Assembly: GCA_043778315.1 (NCBI GenBank)
Contig: JAYWGJ010000123.1
Span: 1-7,871, forward strand
DNA length: 7,871 bases
Origin: JBEEMU01 sp043778315
GTDB lineage: Bacteria; Bacteroidota; Bacteroidia; Chitinophagales; Saprospiraceae
Direction of reading: 5' to 3'
Shown here: piece after piece, positions 1 to 7,017 of the stretch
How positions within the stretch are numbered: the first letter of the stretch is position 1
Layout: each line of letters begins with the position of its first letter
Program-made: the position numbers and the translations under genes
The notes under the pieces: model-generated
The model's input: the letters and a program-made list of their open reading frames with translations, nothing else
Told to the model about the DNA's origin: nothing
Databases searched by the model: none

Positions 1-1
1 T

Positions 2-202
2 AGTCAAATTCCACACCATCAAATCACAAATTATGTAAAAAAAGCAATTGCAGGAATTGAGGTGCGCTCGAGTGCATTTTTAATCGACCGTTACGAGGAA
101 GCAATGCAGGCACGAACAGAGAAATTTACTCAAATTGCATTGCAAACAAAAGACAAAATACTTGCAGAATATTTGGCTGTTTTGCAGCACCCTGCACGAT
201 AA
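2..202 (+). CDS. Partial ORF, probable N-terminal piece of an interrupted type II restriction endonuclease
   Basis: The reading frame is open from the window edge to the TAA at 200-202 and gives 66 residues; its start lies outside the window. It is mostly helical and charged, with a segment G-I-E-V-R-S-S-A-F at about 53-79 that resembles the E-x-K strand of PD-(D/E)xK nucleases, except that R stands where K is usual. The next ORF (218-751) lies in exactly the same frame after this stop, with no in-frame stop from 203 onward. Read through the TAA, the two make one continuous polypeptide ending directly at the methyltransferase gene. I infer that this is the upstream portion of the restriction enzyme gene, cut by a nonsense mutation or a sequencing error. 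The alternatives are an independent gene of unknown function or a naturally split enzyme. The coding frame is fairly sure; the identity is a moderate inference. Confidence 0.6.
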   Translation, partial: SQIPHHQITNYVKKAIAGIEVRSSAFLIDRYEEAMQARTEKFTQIALQTKDKILAEYLAVLQHPAR

Positions 203-217
203 AACTACATCGATATT

Positions 218-751
218 TTGAATGGTATCACCGCGCGAACTTTAAATGTGACTGATTTCAGAGTGCCGAGTTGGAGTGCCTCCGCAGAATTAGTTGCCGT
301 AAAAGACCTTTTTCGGGAGTTAAAAACAGCCATTAAAGAAATTCAAAAACGCGACTATCTTTCCATCACGCCCAAGGTAGAAGACCTAAAAGTGGTGTAC
401 AAATGGATTGAAACATTCAATGTTCCACATTTTTATTTTCAAGTATTTTTCGATAAAGTGTATGGTATTTCGTTTGAGGAAATTCTGAAAATCATCTCCG
501 ACCCTGATAATGATGGTGTCGTGTTTTCGGTGGAAGCAGACACTAAAAATCAAAATAAAACGACTATAAAAATCAACTCGAAAGCAGGAACTCCCATCGC
601 CTCAAAGGTCGACGAGCCGTTACATGAAAGCATCAGAAAGGAAATGGGACGCGGACGACTGCTGTTTTATGTGACGTTTAAGGGCGGAACGGCTTACCTT
701 GACTTAAAAAATTTGAGCAATATTTTACAAATTAAAAACGCCGATTTCTAA
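218..751 (+). CDS. Type II restriction endonuclease, C-terminal portion (AccI-like, tentative); probably a pseudogene fragment
   Basis: This encodes 177 residues if it starts at the TTG at 218, the first possible start after the in-frame TAA at 200-202. There is no ribosome-binding signal before it, and the first in-frame ATG comes only at about residue 142. The region K-V-V-Y-K-W-I-E-T-F-N-V-P-H-F-Y-F-Q-V-F-F-D (about residues 58-79), followed by Y-G-I-S-F-E-E-I-L, is typical of the part of type II restriction enzymes that follows the catalytic E-x-K strand. From memory it fits the AccI-like group; this is not verified. The stop codon TAA shares its last base with the ATG of the methyltransferase (TAATG at 749-753), so the two are probably translationally coupled, as expected for a restriction-modification pair. 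The catalytic centre is probably in the preceding fragment (2-202) or outside the window, so this piece alone is unlikely to cut DNA. It could instead be a separate subunit of a split nuclease. Confidence 0.6.
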   Translation: MNGITARTLNVTDFRVPSWSASAELVAVKDLFRELKTAIKEIQKRDYLSITPKVEDLKVVYKWIETFNVPHFYFQVFFDKVYGISFEEILKIISDPDNDGVVFSVEADTKNQNKTTIKINSKAGTPIASKVDEPLHESIRKEMGRGRLLFYVTFKGGTAYLDLKNLSNILQIKNADF

Positions 752-2364
752 TGATAGCAACCAAAGAATATACGGTTGGAAATTCGGCTGAGTCCGATTA
801 CTCCGCAACAATTGCTATGGAGCATCGTAAAAAATTCGCACAATTTTTTACGCCTTTGCCGATTGCTACGGCAATGGCAAATTGGGTTTTAGGGCATGAA
901 AATTTGAAAACCGTATTAGAACCTGCCTTTGGATTAGGTATATTTTCGAGGGTAATATTGAACCATAATCGCAACGTTAATGTTAAAGGATTTGAACTTG
1001 ATGATATTATTTTAAAAAAAGCAAATGATTTTTTTAAGGAAACAGAAAATGTAAATCTTTTTTTAAAAGATTATATTTATAATGATTGGGAGTGTAAATA
1101 TGACGGCATCGTTTGCAACCCGCCGTATTTTAAATTCCATGATTACGACAGTAAAAATATGTTGAAAGAAATAGAAACTAACTTAAAATACCAATTGAAT
1201 GGTTTTACCAATCTTTACACTTTATTTTTATTGAAATCTATTCAGCAACTCAACGAAAACGGGCGTTGCGCGTATATTGTTCCTTCCGAGTTTTTAAACT
1301 CTGATTATGGGAAATTAGTAAAAAACTACTTGATAAAAAGCAACACATTAAGACATATTATTGTAATTGATTTTGAGGAAAACGTGTTTGACGATGCTTT
1401 AACTACTGCCTGCATCATTTTATGCGCCAACGATAACTTGACAGATAAGGTGGAATTTAGTAATGTCAAATCCGTTAAAGACCTAAGTAAAATCGATACG
1501 CTTATCGCCAATTATCCTGATTTCTCCGCGTCAGAGCACGTATATACTTGTTCGGCGTTAAATCCCGAAATTAAATGGCGCGCCTATTATCAAAAGCAAA
1601 ATGGGTTGAAATTTAAAAATCTCGTACCTTTTTCGACTTATGCAAAAGTGGTTCGGGGTATCGCCACAGGCTCGAATGACTATTTCACTTTCAATACTTC
1701 AAAAGCCAAAGCTTTTTCGATTGATGAGCAGCATTTGCTACCTTGTATTTGCAGTGCGAAAGATGCGAAAAATTCGTTTTTTACGATACAGGGTTTTGAA
1801 AATTTGAAAACTAATGATAAATCAGTTTTTTTATTTAATGCTCAAAAATCCAACAATAAATACATTATTAGTTACATACAAAAAGGAGAGCAAGATGCAG
1901 TAAATAAACGGTTTTTGACTGCAAACCGAACGCCTTGGTACTCCTTAGAAAATAGGCAACCTGCTCCGATTTGGGTTTCTGTATTTAATAGAACGGGTTT
2001 GCGTTTTATCAGAAATGAAGCAAATATTTCTAATTTGACCTCCTATCATTGTATTTATCCTAAAAATACAAGTCTATTTCCTACCATTAATATTGATTTA
2101 CTTTTTGCTTATCTTTTAACGAATACAGCCAAGCAAATTTTTGAAGACAATAGCAGACAATACGGCAACGGGCTTCAAAAATTTGAACCAAATGACCTAA
2201 ATAAAGGCATGATGCTTGATTTGGGTTTGCTTGAAGATACCATACAAACAAAAATTTTGACGCTATATAAGGAGTACCGAAATTCAATTATCGAACAGCA
2301 AGATGGGAGCGAAACCATCGATAAAATAGATAAAATATTCCTTGACCATTACAGCGATAATTAG
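751..2364 (+). CDS. N6-adenine DNA methyltransferase, type II, gamma class (modification enzyme)
   Basis: A 537-residue enzyme that should transfer a methyl group from S-adenosylmethionine to N6 of adenine in its target site, protecting DNA from the partner nuclease. Motifs run in gamma-class order: motif X with Q-F-F-T-P at about 31-35, motif I as L-E-P-A-F-G-L-G at 56-63 (SAM binding), motif II with F-E-L-D at 81-84, and the catalytic motif IV N-P-P-Y at 123-126. The second half (about 285-500), with W-Y-S-L-E and N-L-T-S-Y-H-C-I-Y-P, is the likely target-recognition domain. The length is normal for the Eco57I/TaqI/AccI-type methylases and no frame break is visible. The ATG overlaps the stop of the preceding nuclease fragment by one base. 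GC is low (about 20-25% in hand-counted 60-base stretches), unlike the genes that follow, which suggests transfer. The recognition sequence cannot be read from the protein. With the nuclease broken, it may act as an orphan methylase. Confidence 0.93.
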   Translation: MIATKEYTVGNSAESDYSATIAMEHRKKFAQFFTPLPIATAMANWVLGHENLKTVLEPAFGLGIFSRVILNHNRNVNVKGFELDDIILKKANDFFKETENVNLFLKDYIYNDWECKYDGIVCNPPYFKFHDYDSKNMLKEIETNLKYQLNGFTNLYTLFLLKSIQQLNENGRCAYIVPSEFLNSDYGKLVKNYLIKSNTLRHIIVIDFEENVFDDALTTACIILCANDNLTDKVEFSNVKSVKDLSKIDTLIANYPDFSASEHVYTCSALNPEIKWRAYYQKQNGLKFKNLVPFSTYAKVVRGIATGSNDYFTFNTSKAKAFSIDEQHLLPCICSAKDAKNSFFTIQGFENLKTNDKSVFLFNAQKSNNKYIISYIQKGEQDAVNKRFLTANRTPWYSLENRQPAPIWVSVFNRTGLRFIRNEANISNLTSYHCIYPKNTSLFPTINIDLLFAYLLTNTAKQIFEDNSRQYGNGLQKFEPNDLNKGMMLDLGLLEDTIQTKILTLYKEYRNSIIEQQDGSETIDKIDKIFLDHYSDN

Positions 2365-2385
2365 AACATATATATTAACACGCCC

Positions 2386-2399
2386 AAAAAATATTTTTT
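2386..2399. repeat. Perfect AT palindrome in the gap after the methyltransferase gene
   Basis: A6-T-A-T6 is its own reverse complement over 14 bases and lies in the 54-base gap between the methyltransferase stop and the next start. It could be a weak bidirectional terminator-like element or simply AT-rich spacer. It has no GC in the stem, so a stable hairpin is unlikely. No promoter matching TAnnTTTG was found in this gap; the nearest sequence, TACCTTG at 2415-2421, is one T short and overlaps the start codon of the next gene. Confidence 0.35.
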
Positions 2400-2418
2400 C
2401 ACCATCAAATAAAATACC

Positions 2419-5400
2419 TTGCAAGTAGATAATTATACGTTGTTAATCAACAAGTTAGATGCGTTTATACGCCGCTATTATTTGAATAGTCTGGTGCGCG
2501 GCGCGCTGTACGCAACTGCCGTAGTAGTTGGTGCGTTCACGCTGATTAGTTTTAGCGAATACGCTTTTTACTTTTCTACCACCGTCCGAAAACTGCTGTT
2601 TTACGGCTTTTTTGGCATGAGCGTGGCGGCTGTTTTAGGTTGGGTGGTAGTGCCGTTGCTGCATTATTTCCGCTTAGGGAAGCTGATTTCGCACGAAAAA
2701 GCGGCAACGATTATCGGCAATCATTTTCCGAATATCAAAGATAAACTGCTCAATATCTTACAGTTACGCAATCAGCATTATTATAATACGGATAATGCGG
2801 CGTTGATAGAAGCGAGTATCAAACAAAAATCGGAGGAGTTGCGTCCTGTGCCGTTTGTAGCGGCTATCGACCTCGCCAAAAACCGTCAATACCTCAAATA
2901 CGCGCTGCCGCCGTTGGCACTGCTTTTGGGTACGCTTTTGGTGTCGCCGAACATCATAAAAGACAGTAGCGCAAGACTTTACGATAATAATACGGAGTAC
3001 GAACGCCCCGCGCCGTTTTTGTTTTCGGTCACGAATAATAAATTGGAGGTCGTGCAATACGAAGATTTTACGCTCGAGGTGAACGTGAACGGTACGGCTG
3101 TGCCGAGCGACGTATTTATCGATGTGGACGGTTTTCAGTACAAAATGCAGAAAGAAAAAGCGGATAAATTCACTTATACGTTTAGTAAAGTGAACGACAA
3201 TCAGAAATTCCGCTTGACGGCGAACGGATTTTTATCTAAGCCGTTTGAACTCAACGTACTCAAAAAACCAAATATACAAGCGATGAAAGTCGCGCTCGAC
3301 TACCCTGCATACACGGGCAGAAAGGACGAAATGTTGGATAATGTGGGCGATTTGATATTGCCCGCAGGGACGAATATCACTTGGGTATTTAACGCGGGCA
3401 ACGCCGACGCGATGGACGTGCGCTATAATTATGGCAGGGCGGCATCAGCAAATGCGCTCGGCGGCGGCGCGTTTTCGTTTGGCGCGAAAGCGATGAATGA
3501 TATGCGGTACACGGTTTTTATTTCTAATAAATACCTGCACAACGCGGACAGCGTGAGCTACGGCATCACGGTGCAGCCCGACCTCAGCCCGCAAATCAAC
3601 GTGGAGCAATTTAAGGATAGCACGAACCAAAAAATATTGTTTTTTGGTGGCGAAGCGAGCGACGATTATGGCATCAGTCGGCTCACGGTGAACTACAAAA
3701 TAGAGGGCGAAAACGTGAAAAATAACGCTTATCAGAGCTTGCCACTAAAAGGCGCGTCGGGTTTGGCAACGCAGTTTCAATACACTTTGAATGTGCAACA
3801 ATTGGGCTTGCAGCCAGGCAATAAAGTGACGTATTATTTTGAGGTGTGGGATAAGGACGCAGTTCACGGCGCAAAATCAGCCAAAACAAGCATGATGGTC
3901 TATGAAGTGCCGACCATAAAAGAATTTCAAAAAATGGAAGAGCAGAGCAATCAAGAAATCAAACAGGACTTGATGCAATCGATAAAAGAAGCAAAGGAAT
4001 TGCAAAGCGACATCAAAAAAATTACGGATAAATTTATTCAGAAAAAAGAATTGAATTTTCAAGACAAAAAAGAATTAGAGAAATTATTGCAAAAACAAAA
4101 AGACTTGGAGAAAAAAATGCAAGAAGCGAAAAAGAATTTGGAAAAAAATATGGAAAATCAGCCCGATTTCAAATCGGTAGATAAAAGCATTTTGGAAAAA
4201 CAAAAACAAGTGCAAGAGCTTTTTGAGAAGCTAAACAACCCCGAAATGAAAAAACTCATGGAGGAAATGCAGAAAATGATGGACGAGATGCAGAAGTCGC
4301 AAGCGATGGAAAACCTCGAAAAGATGGGTATTAATAACGAAGAACTCAAAAAAGAGTTGGAACGCTTAGAAGAGTTGTTCAAACAGATGGAATTGGAGCA
4401 AAAAATGAAGGAAACGATGGAGAATTTGGAAAAATTAGCCAAAGAAGAGGACAAATTGAGCGACAAATCAAAAGACGGCAAAGATGCAGCGCAAGACTTG
4501 AAAAAAGAGCAAGACGCGCTGAATAAAAAGTTTGACGACTTGAAAAAAGACATGGAAGCAGTGGACAAAAAGAACGAGGAATTGGAAAAACCAAACAAAT
4601 TGGAAGATACAAAAGAGGAGCAAAAAGGCGCGGAAGAGGACATGAAAGAGTCGTCGGAGGAGTTGAAAAAGAACGAAAAACAAAGCGCGTCTAAAAAGCA
4701 AAAAAGTGCTGCCAACAAAATGAAAAACGCAGCAAACAAGATGAAAAAAGGCTTGGATAAGATGCAAAAAGAGAAAGCCGAAGAGGATATACGCGCTATG
4801 CGGCAGATTTTGGAGAACCTGATGGAGGTGTCGTTTGCACAAGAAAAAACAATGGACGAGTTCGCGTCAGTGAACTTGACCGCGCCGCGCTATGTGGAAT
4901 TGGTGCAGCGTCAGTTCAAAATAAAAGACGATTTCAAGGTGATTGACGACAGTTTGCAAGCGTTAGCGAAGCGAAATTTCAAAATAAAATCGTTTATCAC
5001 CGAAAAAGTGACGCAAGTAAATAGCGGCTTACGCAAAAGTTTAGACTTGCTCGAAGACCGTCAGCGCAACCCTGCACAGGTGCAGCAGCAAAGAACGATG
5101 ACCGCCGTGAACGACCTCGCGCTGATGTTGAGCGAAAGCATGGATCAAATGCAACAACAAGAAGCGGAAGGAATGCCAGGCGCGATGTGCAAAAAACCAA
5201 GTAAAGGTAAGGGCAAAAAGCCGTCAATGAGCCAAATGCAGCAGCAACTAAACGACCAAATGAAAAAAATGGGCGAAAAAGGCAAGGGTAAAGAAGGTAA
5301 AAAACCGGGCGGCAAAGGCGGTATAGGTGGTCAGGGCGGTATGAGCAAGGAGTTTGCGCAAGCCGCAGCGCAGCAAGCCGCTATTCGAAAACGCCTACAA

Positions 5401-5781
5401 GAGATGATGCAAGACCAACAACAGCGCGGACAGGGCGCGGATAAAGGTATGCAAGACTTGATGAAACAGATGGACAAAACCGAGGAGCAACTCGTGAATA
5501 AACAACTCACGAACGATATGCAGACGCGGCAGCAAGACATAATGACGAAGCTGCTCGAGGCAGAAAAAGCGGAGCGCGAGCGCGGACAAGACGAGCAGCG
5601 CAAAGCGGAAGTGGCACAAAATCGCCCTGCCGTGCCGCCTGCCGCACTGCAAGAATATTTAAAAACGCGAAAAGCGGCGATAGACCAATATCATTCGGTT
5701 TCGCCCGCGTTACGTCCATATTATAAGTCGTTGGTAGAGCAATATTACAATACATTGCGCGGCGGAAAGCAGCCGTTGTAA
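2419..5781 (+). CDS. DUF4175-family large membrane protein with long coiled coil
   Basis: A 1120-residue protein of a family common in Bacteroidota; its function is not established. The start is the TTG at 2419. An in-frame stop at 2410-2412 lies only six bases upstream, and the first in-frame ATG falls inside the second membrane segment, so no other start fits. Three hydrophobic segments (about residues 28-52, 58-84 and 160-180) anchor it in the inner membrane. Residues about 195-500 look beta-rich and Ig-like (repeated K-V-T-Y-Y-F-E-V-W-D type strands) and are probably extracytoplasmic. Residues about 500-795 form a Lys/Glu/Met-rich coiled coil. A helical stretch follows (about 795-915), then a Gly/Lys/Pro-rich linker with M-C-K-K-P-S-K-G-K-G-K-K-P at about 922-934, and a Gln-rich helical tail with A-A-Q-Q-A-A-I-R-K-R-L. 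This order and the linker are what I know from DUF4175 proteins. It is probably transcribed separately from the R-M genes, but no clear promoter is visible. Confidence 0.88.
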   Translation: MQVDNYTLLINKLDAFIRRYYLNSLVRGALYATAVVVGAFTLISFSEYAFYFSTTVRKLLFYGFFGMSVAAVLGWVVVPLLHYFRLGKLISHEKAATIIGNHFPNIKDKLLNILQLRNQHYYNTDNAALIEASIKQKSEELRPVPFVAAIDLAKNRQYLKYALPPLALLLGTLLVSPNIIKDSSARLYDNNTEYERPAPFLFSVTNNKLEVVQYEDFTLEVNVNGTAVPSDVFIDVDGFQYKMQKEKADKFTYTFSKVNDNQKFRLTANGFLSKPFELNVLKKPNIQAMKVALDYPAYTGRKDEMLDNVGDLILPAGTNITWVFNAGNADAMDVRYNYGRAASANALGGGAFSFGAKAMNDMRYTVFISNKYLHNADSVSYGITVQPDLSPQINVEQFKDSTNQKILFFGGEASDDYGISRLTVNYKIEGENVKNNAYQSLPLKGASGLATQFQYTLNVQQLGLQPGNKVTYYFEVWDKDAVHGAKSAKTSMMVYEVPTIKEFQKMEEQSNQEIKQDLMQSIKEAKELQSDIKKITDKFIQKKELNFQDKKELEKLLQKQKDLEKKMQEAKKNLEKNMENQPDFKSVDKSILEKQKQVQELFEKLNNPEMKKLMEEMQKMMDEMQKSQAMENLEKMGINNEELKKELERLEELFKQMELEQKMKETMENLEKLAKEEDKLSDKSKDGKDAAQDLKKEQDALNKKFDDLKKDMEAVDKKNEELEKPNKLEDTKEEQKGAEEDMKESSEELKKNEKQSASKKQKSAANKMKNAANKMKKGLDKMQKEKAEEDIRAMRQILENLMEVSFAQEKTMDEFASVNLTAPRYVELVQRQFKIKDDFKVIDDSLQALAKRNFKIKSFITEKVTQVNSGLRKSLDLLEDRQRNPAQVQQQRTMTAVNDLALMLSESMDQMQQQEAEGMPGAMCKKPSKGKGKKPSMSQMQQQLNDQMKKMGEKGKGKEGKKPGGKGGIGGQGGMSKEFAQAAAQQAAIRKRLQEMMQDQQQRGQGADKGMQDLMKQMDKTEEQLVNKQLTNDMQTRQQDIMTKLLEAEKAERERGQDEQRKAEVAQNRPAVPPAALQEYLKTRKAAIDQYHSVSPALRPYYKSLVEQYYNTLRGGKQPL

Positions 5782-5789
5782 GTACATCT

Positions 5790-5797
5790 TACCTTTG
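5790..5797 (+). promoter_or_regulatory. Candidate Bacteroidota -7 promoter element (TACCTTTG)
   Basis: This is a perfect match to TAnnTTTG, eight bases after the stop of the DUF4175 gene and about 100 bases before the ATG of the RsbW-like gene. A TTG lies 11 bases upstream (5776-5778), much closer than the usual 17-23 base spacing of the -33 element, so only the -7 half is well supported. The rest of the 114-base gap is very AT-rich with no other clear element. Transcription from here would give an untranslated leader of roughly 90 bases. Confidence 0.5.
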
Positions 5798-5895
5798 TGT
5801 ATATAATATATATGTGTAGTACGTCAATCAAAATAGAAAATTGGTTTAATTTTTGTTAATATAAATAGTGTAACAAAAAAATATTCACGACAAAT

Positions 5896-6315
5896 ATGAA
5901 TACAAGAGCCGCGATGAACCTGTTTTTAGAATTTCCCGCTCACCCCAATAATATCAGCAAAGTAGAATTATTCGTTCGCAATATTGCGCAAGAAGTGCAG
6001 TTGAGCAGCGACCTGTATGCCGATATATTGGTGACGCTCACGGAAGCCGTAAATAATGCCATTTTGCATGGCAATAAGAGTAATATTGCTAAATATGTAC
6101 GCGTTTCTGCGCGACATAACGCGGCAATGCTCACGCTCGTAGTGACCGATGAAGGCGAAGGCTTTGATAGTCAGGCAATTGCAGACCCGACAAGCCCCGA
6201 AAACGTGGTCAAAACGGGTGGACGTGGCGTGTTTTTGATACAAAATATTTGCCATAAAGTAGCTTATTTGAATAATGGAACGACGGTGGAAATGCGCTTT
6301 AATTTGGCACAATAA
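5896..6315 (+). CDS. RsbW/SpoIIAB-like ATP-binding protein (HATPase_c family, anti-sigma factor/serine kinase type)
   Basis: A small cytoplasmic protein of 139 residues consisting of a single GHKL ATP-binding fold. The N-box is T-E-A-V-N-N-A-I-L-H-G-N (about 49-60, with E50 and N54), the G1 box is D-E-G-E-G-F (85-90), and the G2 box is G-G-R-G-V-F-L-I (108-115). In the family, members bind a sigma factor and phosphorylate an anti-anti-sigma protein on Ser; no such partner is encoded in this window, so the target is unknown. Translation could also begin at M7 (5914), which would place the start closer to the usual F-P-A-H-P-N-N-I beginning; the ATG at 5896 is kept as the first available. It lies 39 bases upstream of pyrE on the same strand and may be cotranscribed with it. 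The fold is sure; the regulatory role is inferred. Confidence 0.9.
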   Translation: MNTRAAMNLFLEFPAHPNNISKVELFVRNIAQEVQLSSDLYADILVTLTEAVNNAILHGNKSNIAKYVRVSARHNAAMLTLVVTDEGEGFDSQAIADPTSPENVVKTGGRGVFLIQNICHKVAYLNNGTTVEMRFNLAQ

Positions 6316-6354
6316 GGAGTAGATAAATAACTATTTTGTTAAAATAATACTAAA

Positions 6355-6981
6355 ATGCACTCCGACGACGCACTGAGCATCGCAGCAACGCTGCTCGACA
6401 TTAAAGCCGTAAAACTTAGCCCCGACGCGCCTTTTCAGTGGGCATCGGGCATAGCATCGCCGATATATTGCGACAACCGCAAAATCCTCTCCTACCCTAC
6501 TGCGCGCCGCGCTGTACGCGATGCTTTTGTGCGCGCTGCTGCACAATGGCTTGATATACAAGTGATTGCAGGCGTGGCTTCGGCAGGCGTACCGCATGGT
6601 GTTCTACTCGCCGAAGCACTCGATTTGCCTTTTATATACGTCCGCGACAAGGCAAAAGGACACGGTTTACGCAACCGCATCGAGGGCGAAGTGCCTGCGG
6701 CAGGTACTCGCATATTAGTCATCGAAGACCTGATTAGTACGGGCGGCTCGAGCCTCGAGGCAGTAGCCGCGCTTCGAGACGCGGGCTTAGAAGTAGTGGG
6801 CGTTCAAGCGATTTTTACTTATAATTTTGCGGAAGCAGACCGCCGTTTTGCAGCAGCGAATTGCGCATTAGCGACAATTACCGATTATACGACCTTAGTT
6901 GAAATCGCGTTAGCGCATAATTATATTAGTAATGACGAATTTAATTTATTAAAAAAATGGCGCACTTCCGTATTTTGCTAA
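6355..6981 (+). CDS. pyrE: Orotate phosphoribosyltransferase
   Basis: This enzyme converts orotate and PRPP to orotidine 5'-monophosphate and pyrophosphate, the fifth step of pyrimidine synthesis, in the cytoplasm. At 208 residues it has the usual length. Visible signatures are Y-C-D-N-R-K-I-L-S-Y-P at 38-48, A-G-V-A-S-A-G-V-P-H-G (substrate-side loop) at 72-82, the flexible catalytic loop V-R-D-K-A-K-G-H-G at 96-104 with its Lys and His residues, and the PRPP-binding loop V-I-E-D-L-I-S-T-G-G-S at 122-132. The ATG at 6355 follows an AT-rich leader without a Shine-Dalgarno sequence close by; a GGAG at 6316-6319 is too far away to serve. A weak TATTTTG at 6332-6338, one base short of the -7 consensus, could be an extra promoter. 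It is GC-richer than the R-M block: one hand-counted stretch (6481-6540) reaches 60%. Confidence 0.96.
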   Translation: MHSDDALSIAATLLDIKAVKLSPDAPFQWASGIASPIYCDNRKILSYPTARRAVRDAFVRAAAQWLDIQVIAGVASAGVPHGVLLAEALDLPFIYVRDKAKGHGLRNRIEGEVPAAGTRILVIEDLISTGGSSLEAVAALRDAGLEVVGVQAIFTYNFAEADRRFAAANCALATITDYTTLVEIALAHNYISNDEFNLLKKWRTSVFC

Positions 6982-6988
6982 AAAGTTT

Positions 6989-6996
6989 TATCTTTG
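6989..6996 (+). promoter_or_regulatory. Candidate Bacteroidota -7 promoter element (TATCTTTG)
   Basis: This is a perfect TAnnTTTG match in the gap between pyrE and the bifunctional-nuclease gene, ending 21 bases before the ATG at 7018. It would place the transcript start only about 10-16 bases before translation. As at 5790, a TTG lies 11 bases upstream (6975-6977), closer than a canonical -33 element. Its presence argues against using the in-frame TTG at 6994, which lies inside the element, as the start of the next gene. Confidence 0.5.
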
Positions 6997-7017
6997 CGCA
7001 ACGGAACAACAAACCTT

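Noticed and set aside
4158..4739. A 193-codon open frame on the minus strand, rich in Ser, Phe and Cys
   Set aside because: It is the antisense shadow of the Lys/Glu-rich coiled coil of the DUF4175 gene (AAA/GAA codons read backwards give TTT/TTC). It has no family features of its own.
5798..5830. AT-alternating stretch after the DUF4175 gene as a terminator or operator
   Set aside because: No stable stem with a following T run could be drawn, and the symmetry is imperfect.
6316..6319. GGAG as a Shine-Dalgarno site for pyrE
   Set aside because: It is 35 bases before the ATG, far outside working distance, and other starts in this window show no Shine-Dalgarno use.
6332..6346. Small inverted repeat TATTTT-GTT-AAAATA before pyrE
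   Set aside because: Six A/T pairs with a 3-base loop are too weak for a terminator or riboregulator; this is probably AT-rich spacer.
6994..7017. A longer version of the bifunctional-nuclease protein starting at TTG 6994
   Set aside because: The TTG lies within the candidate -7 promoter element, and the ATG at 7018 gives the normal family N-terminus.
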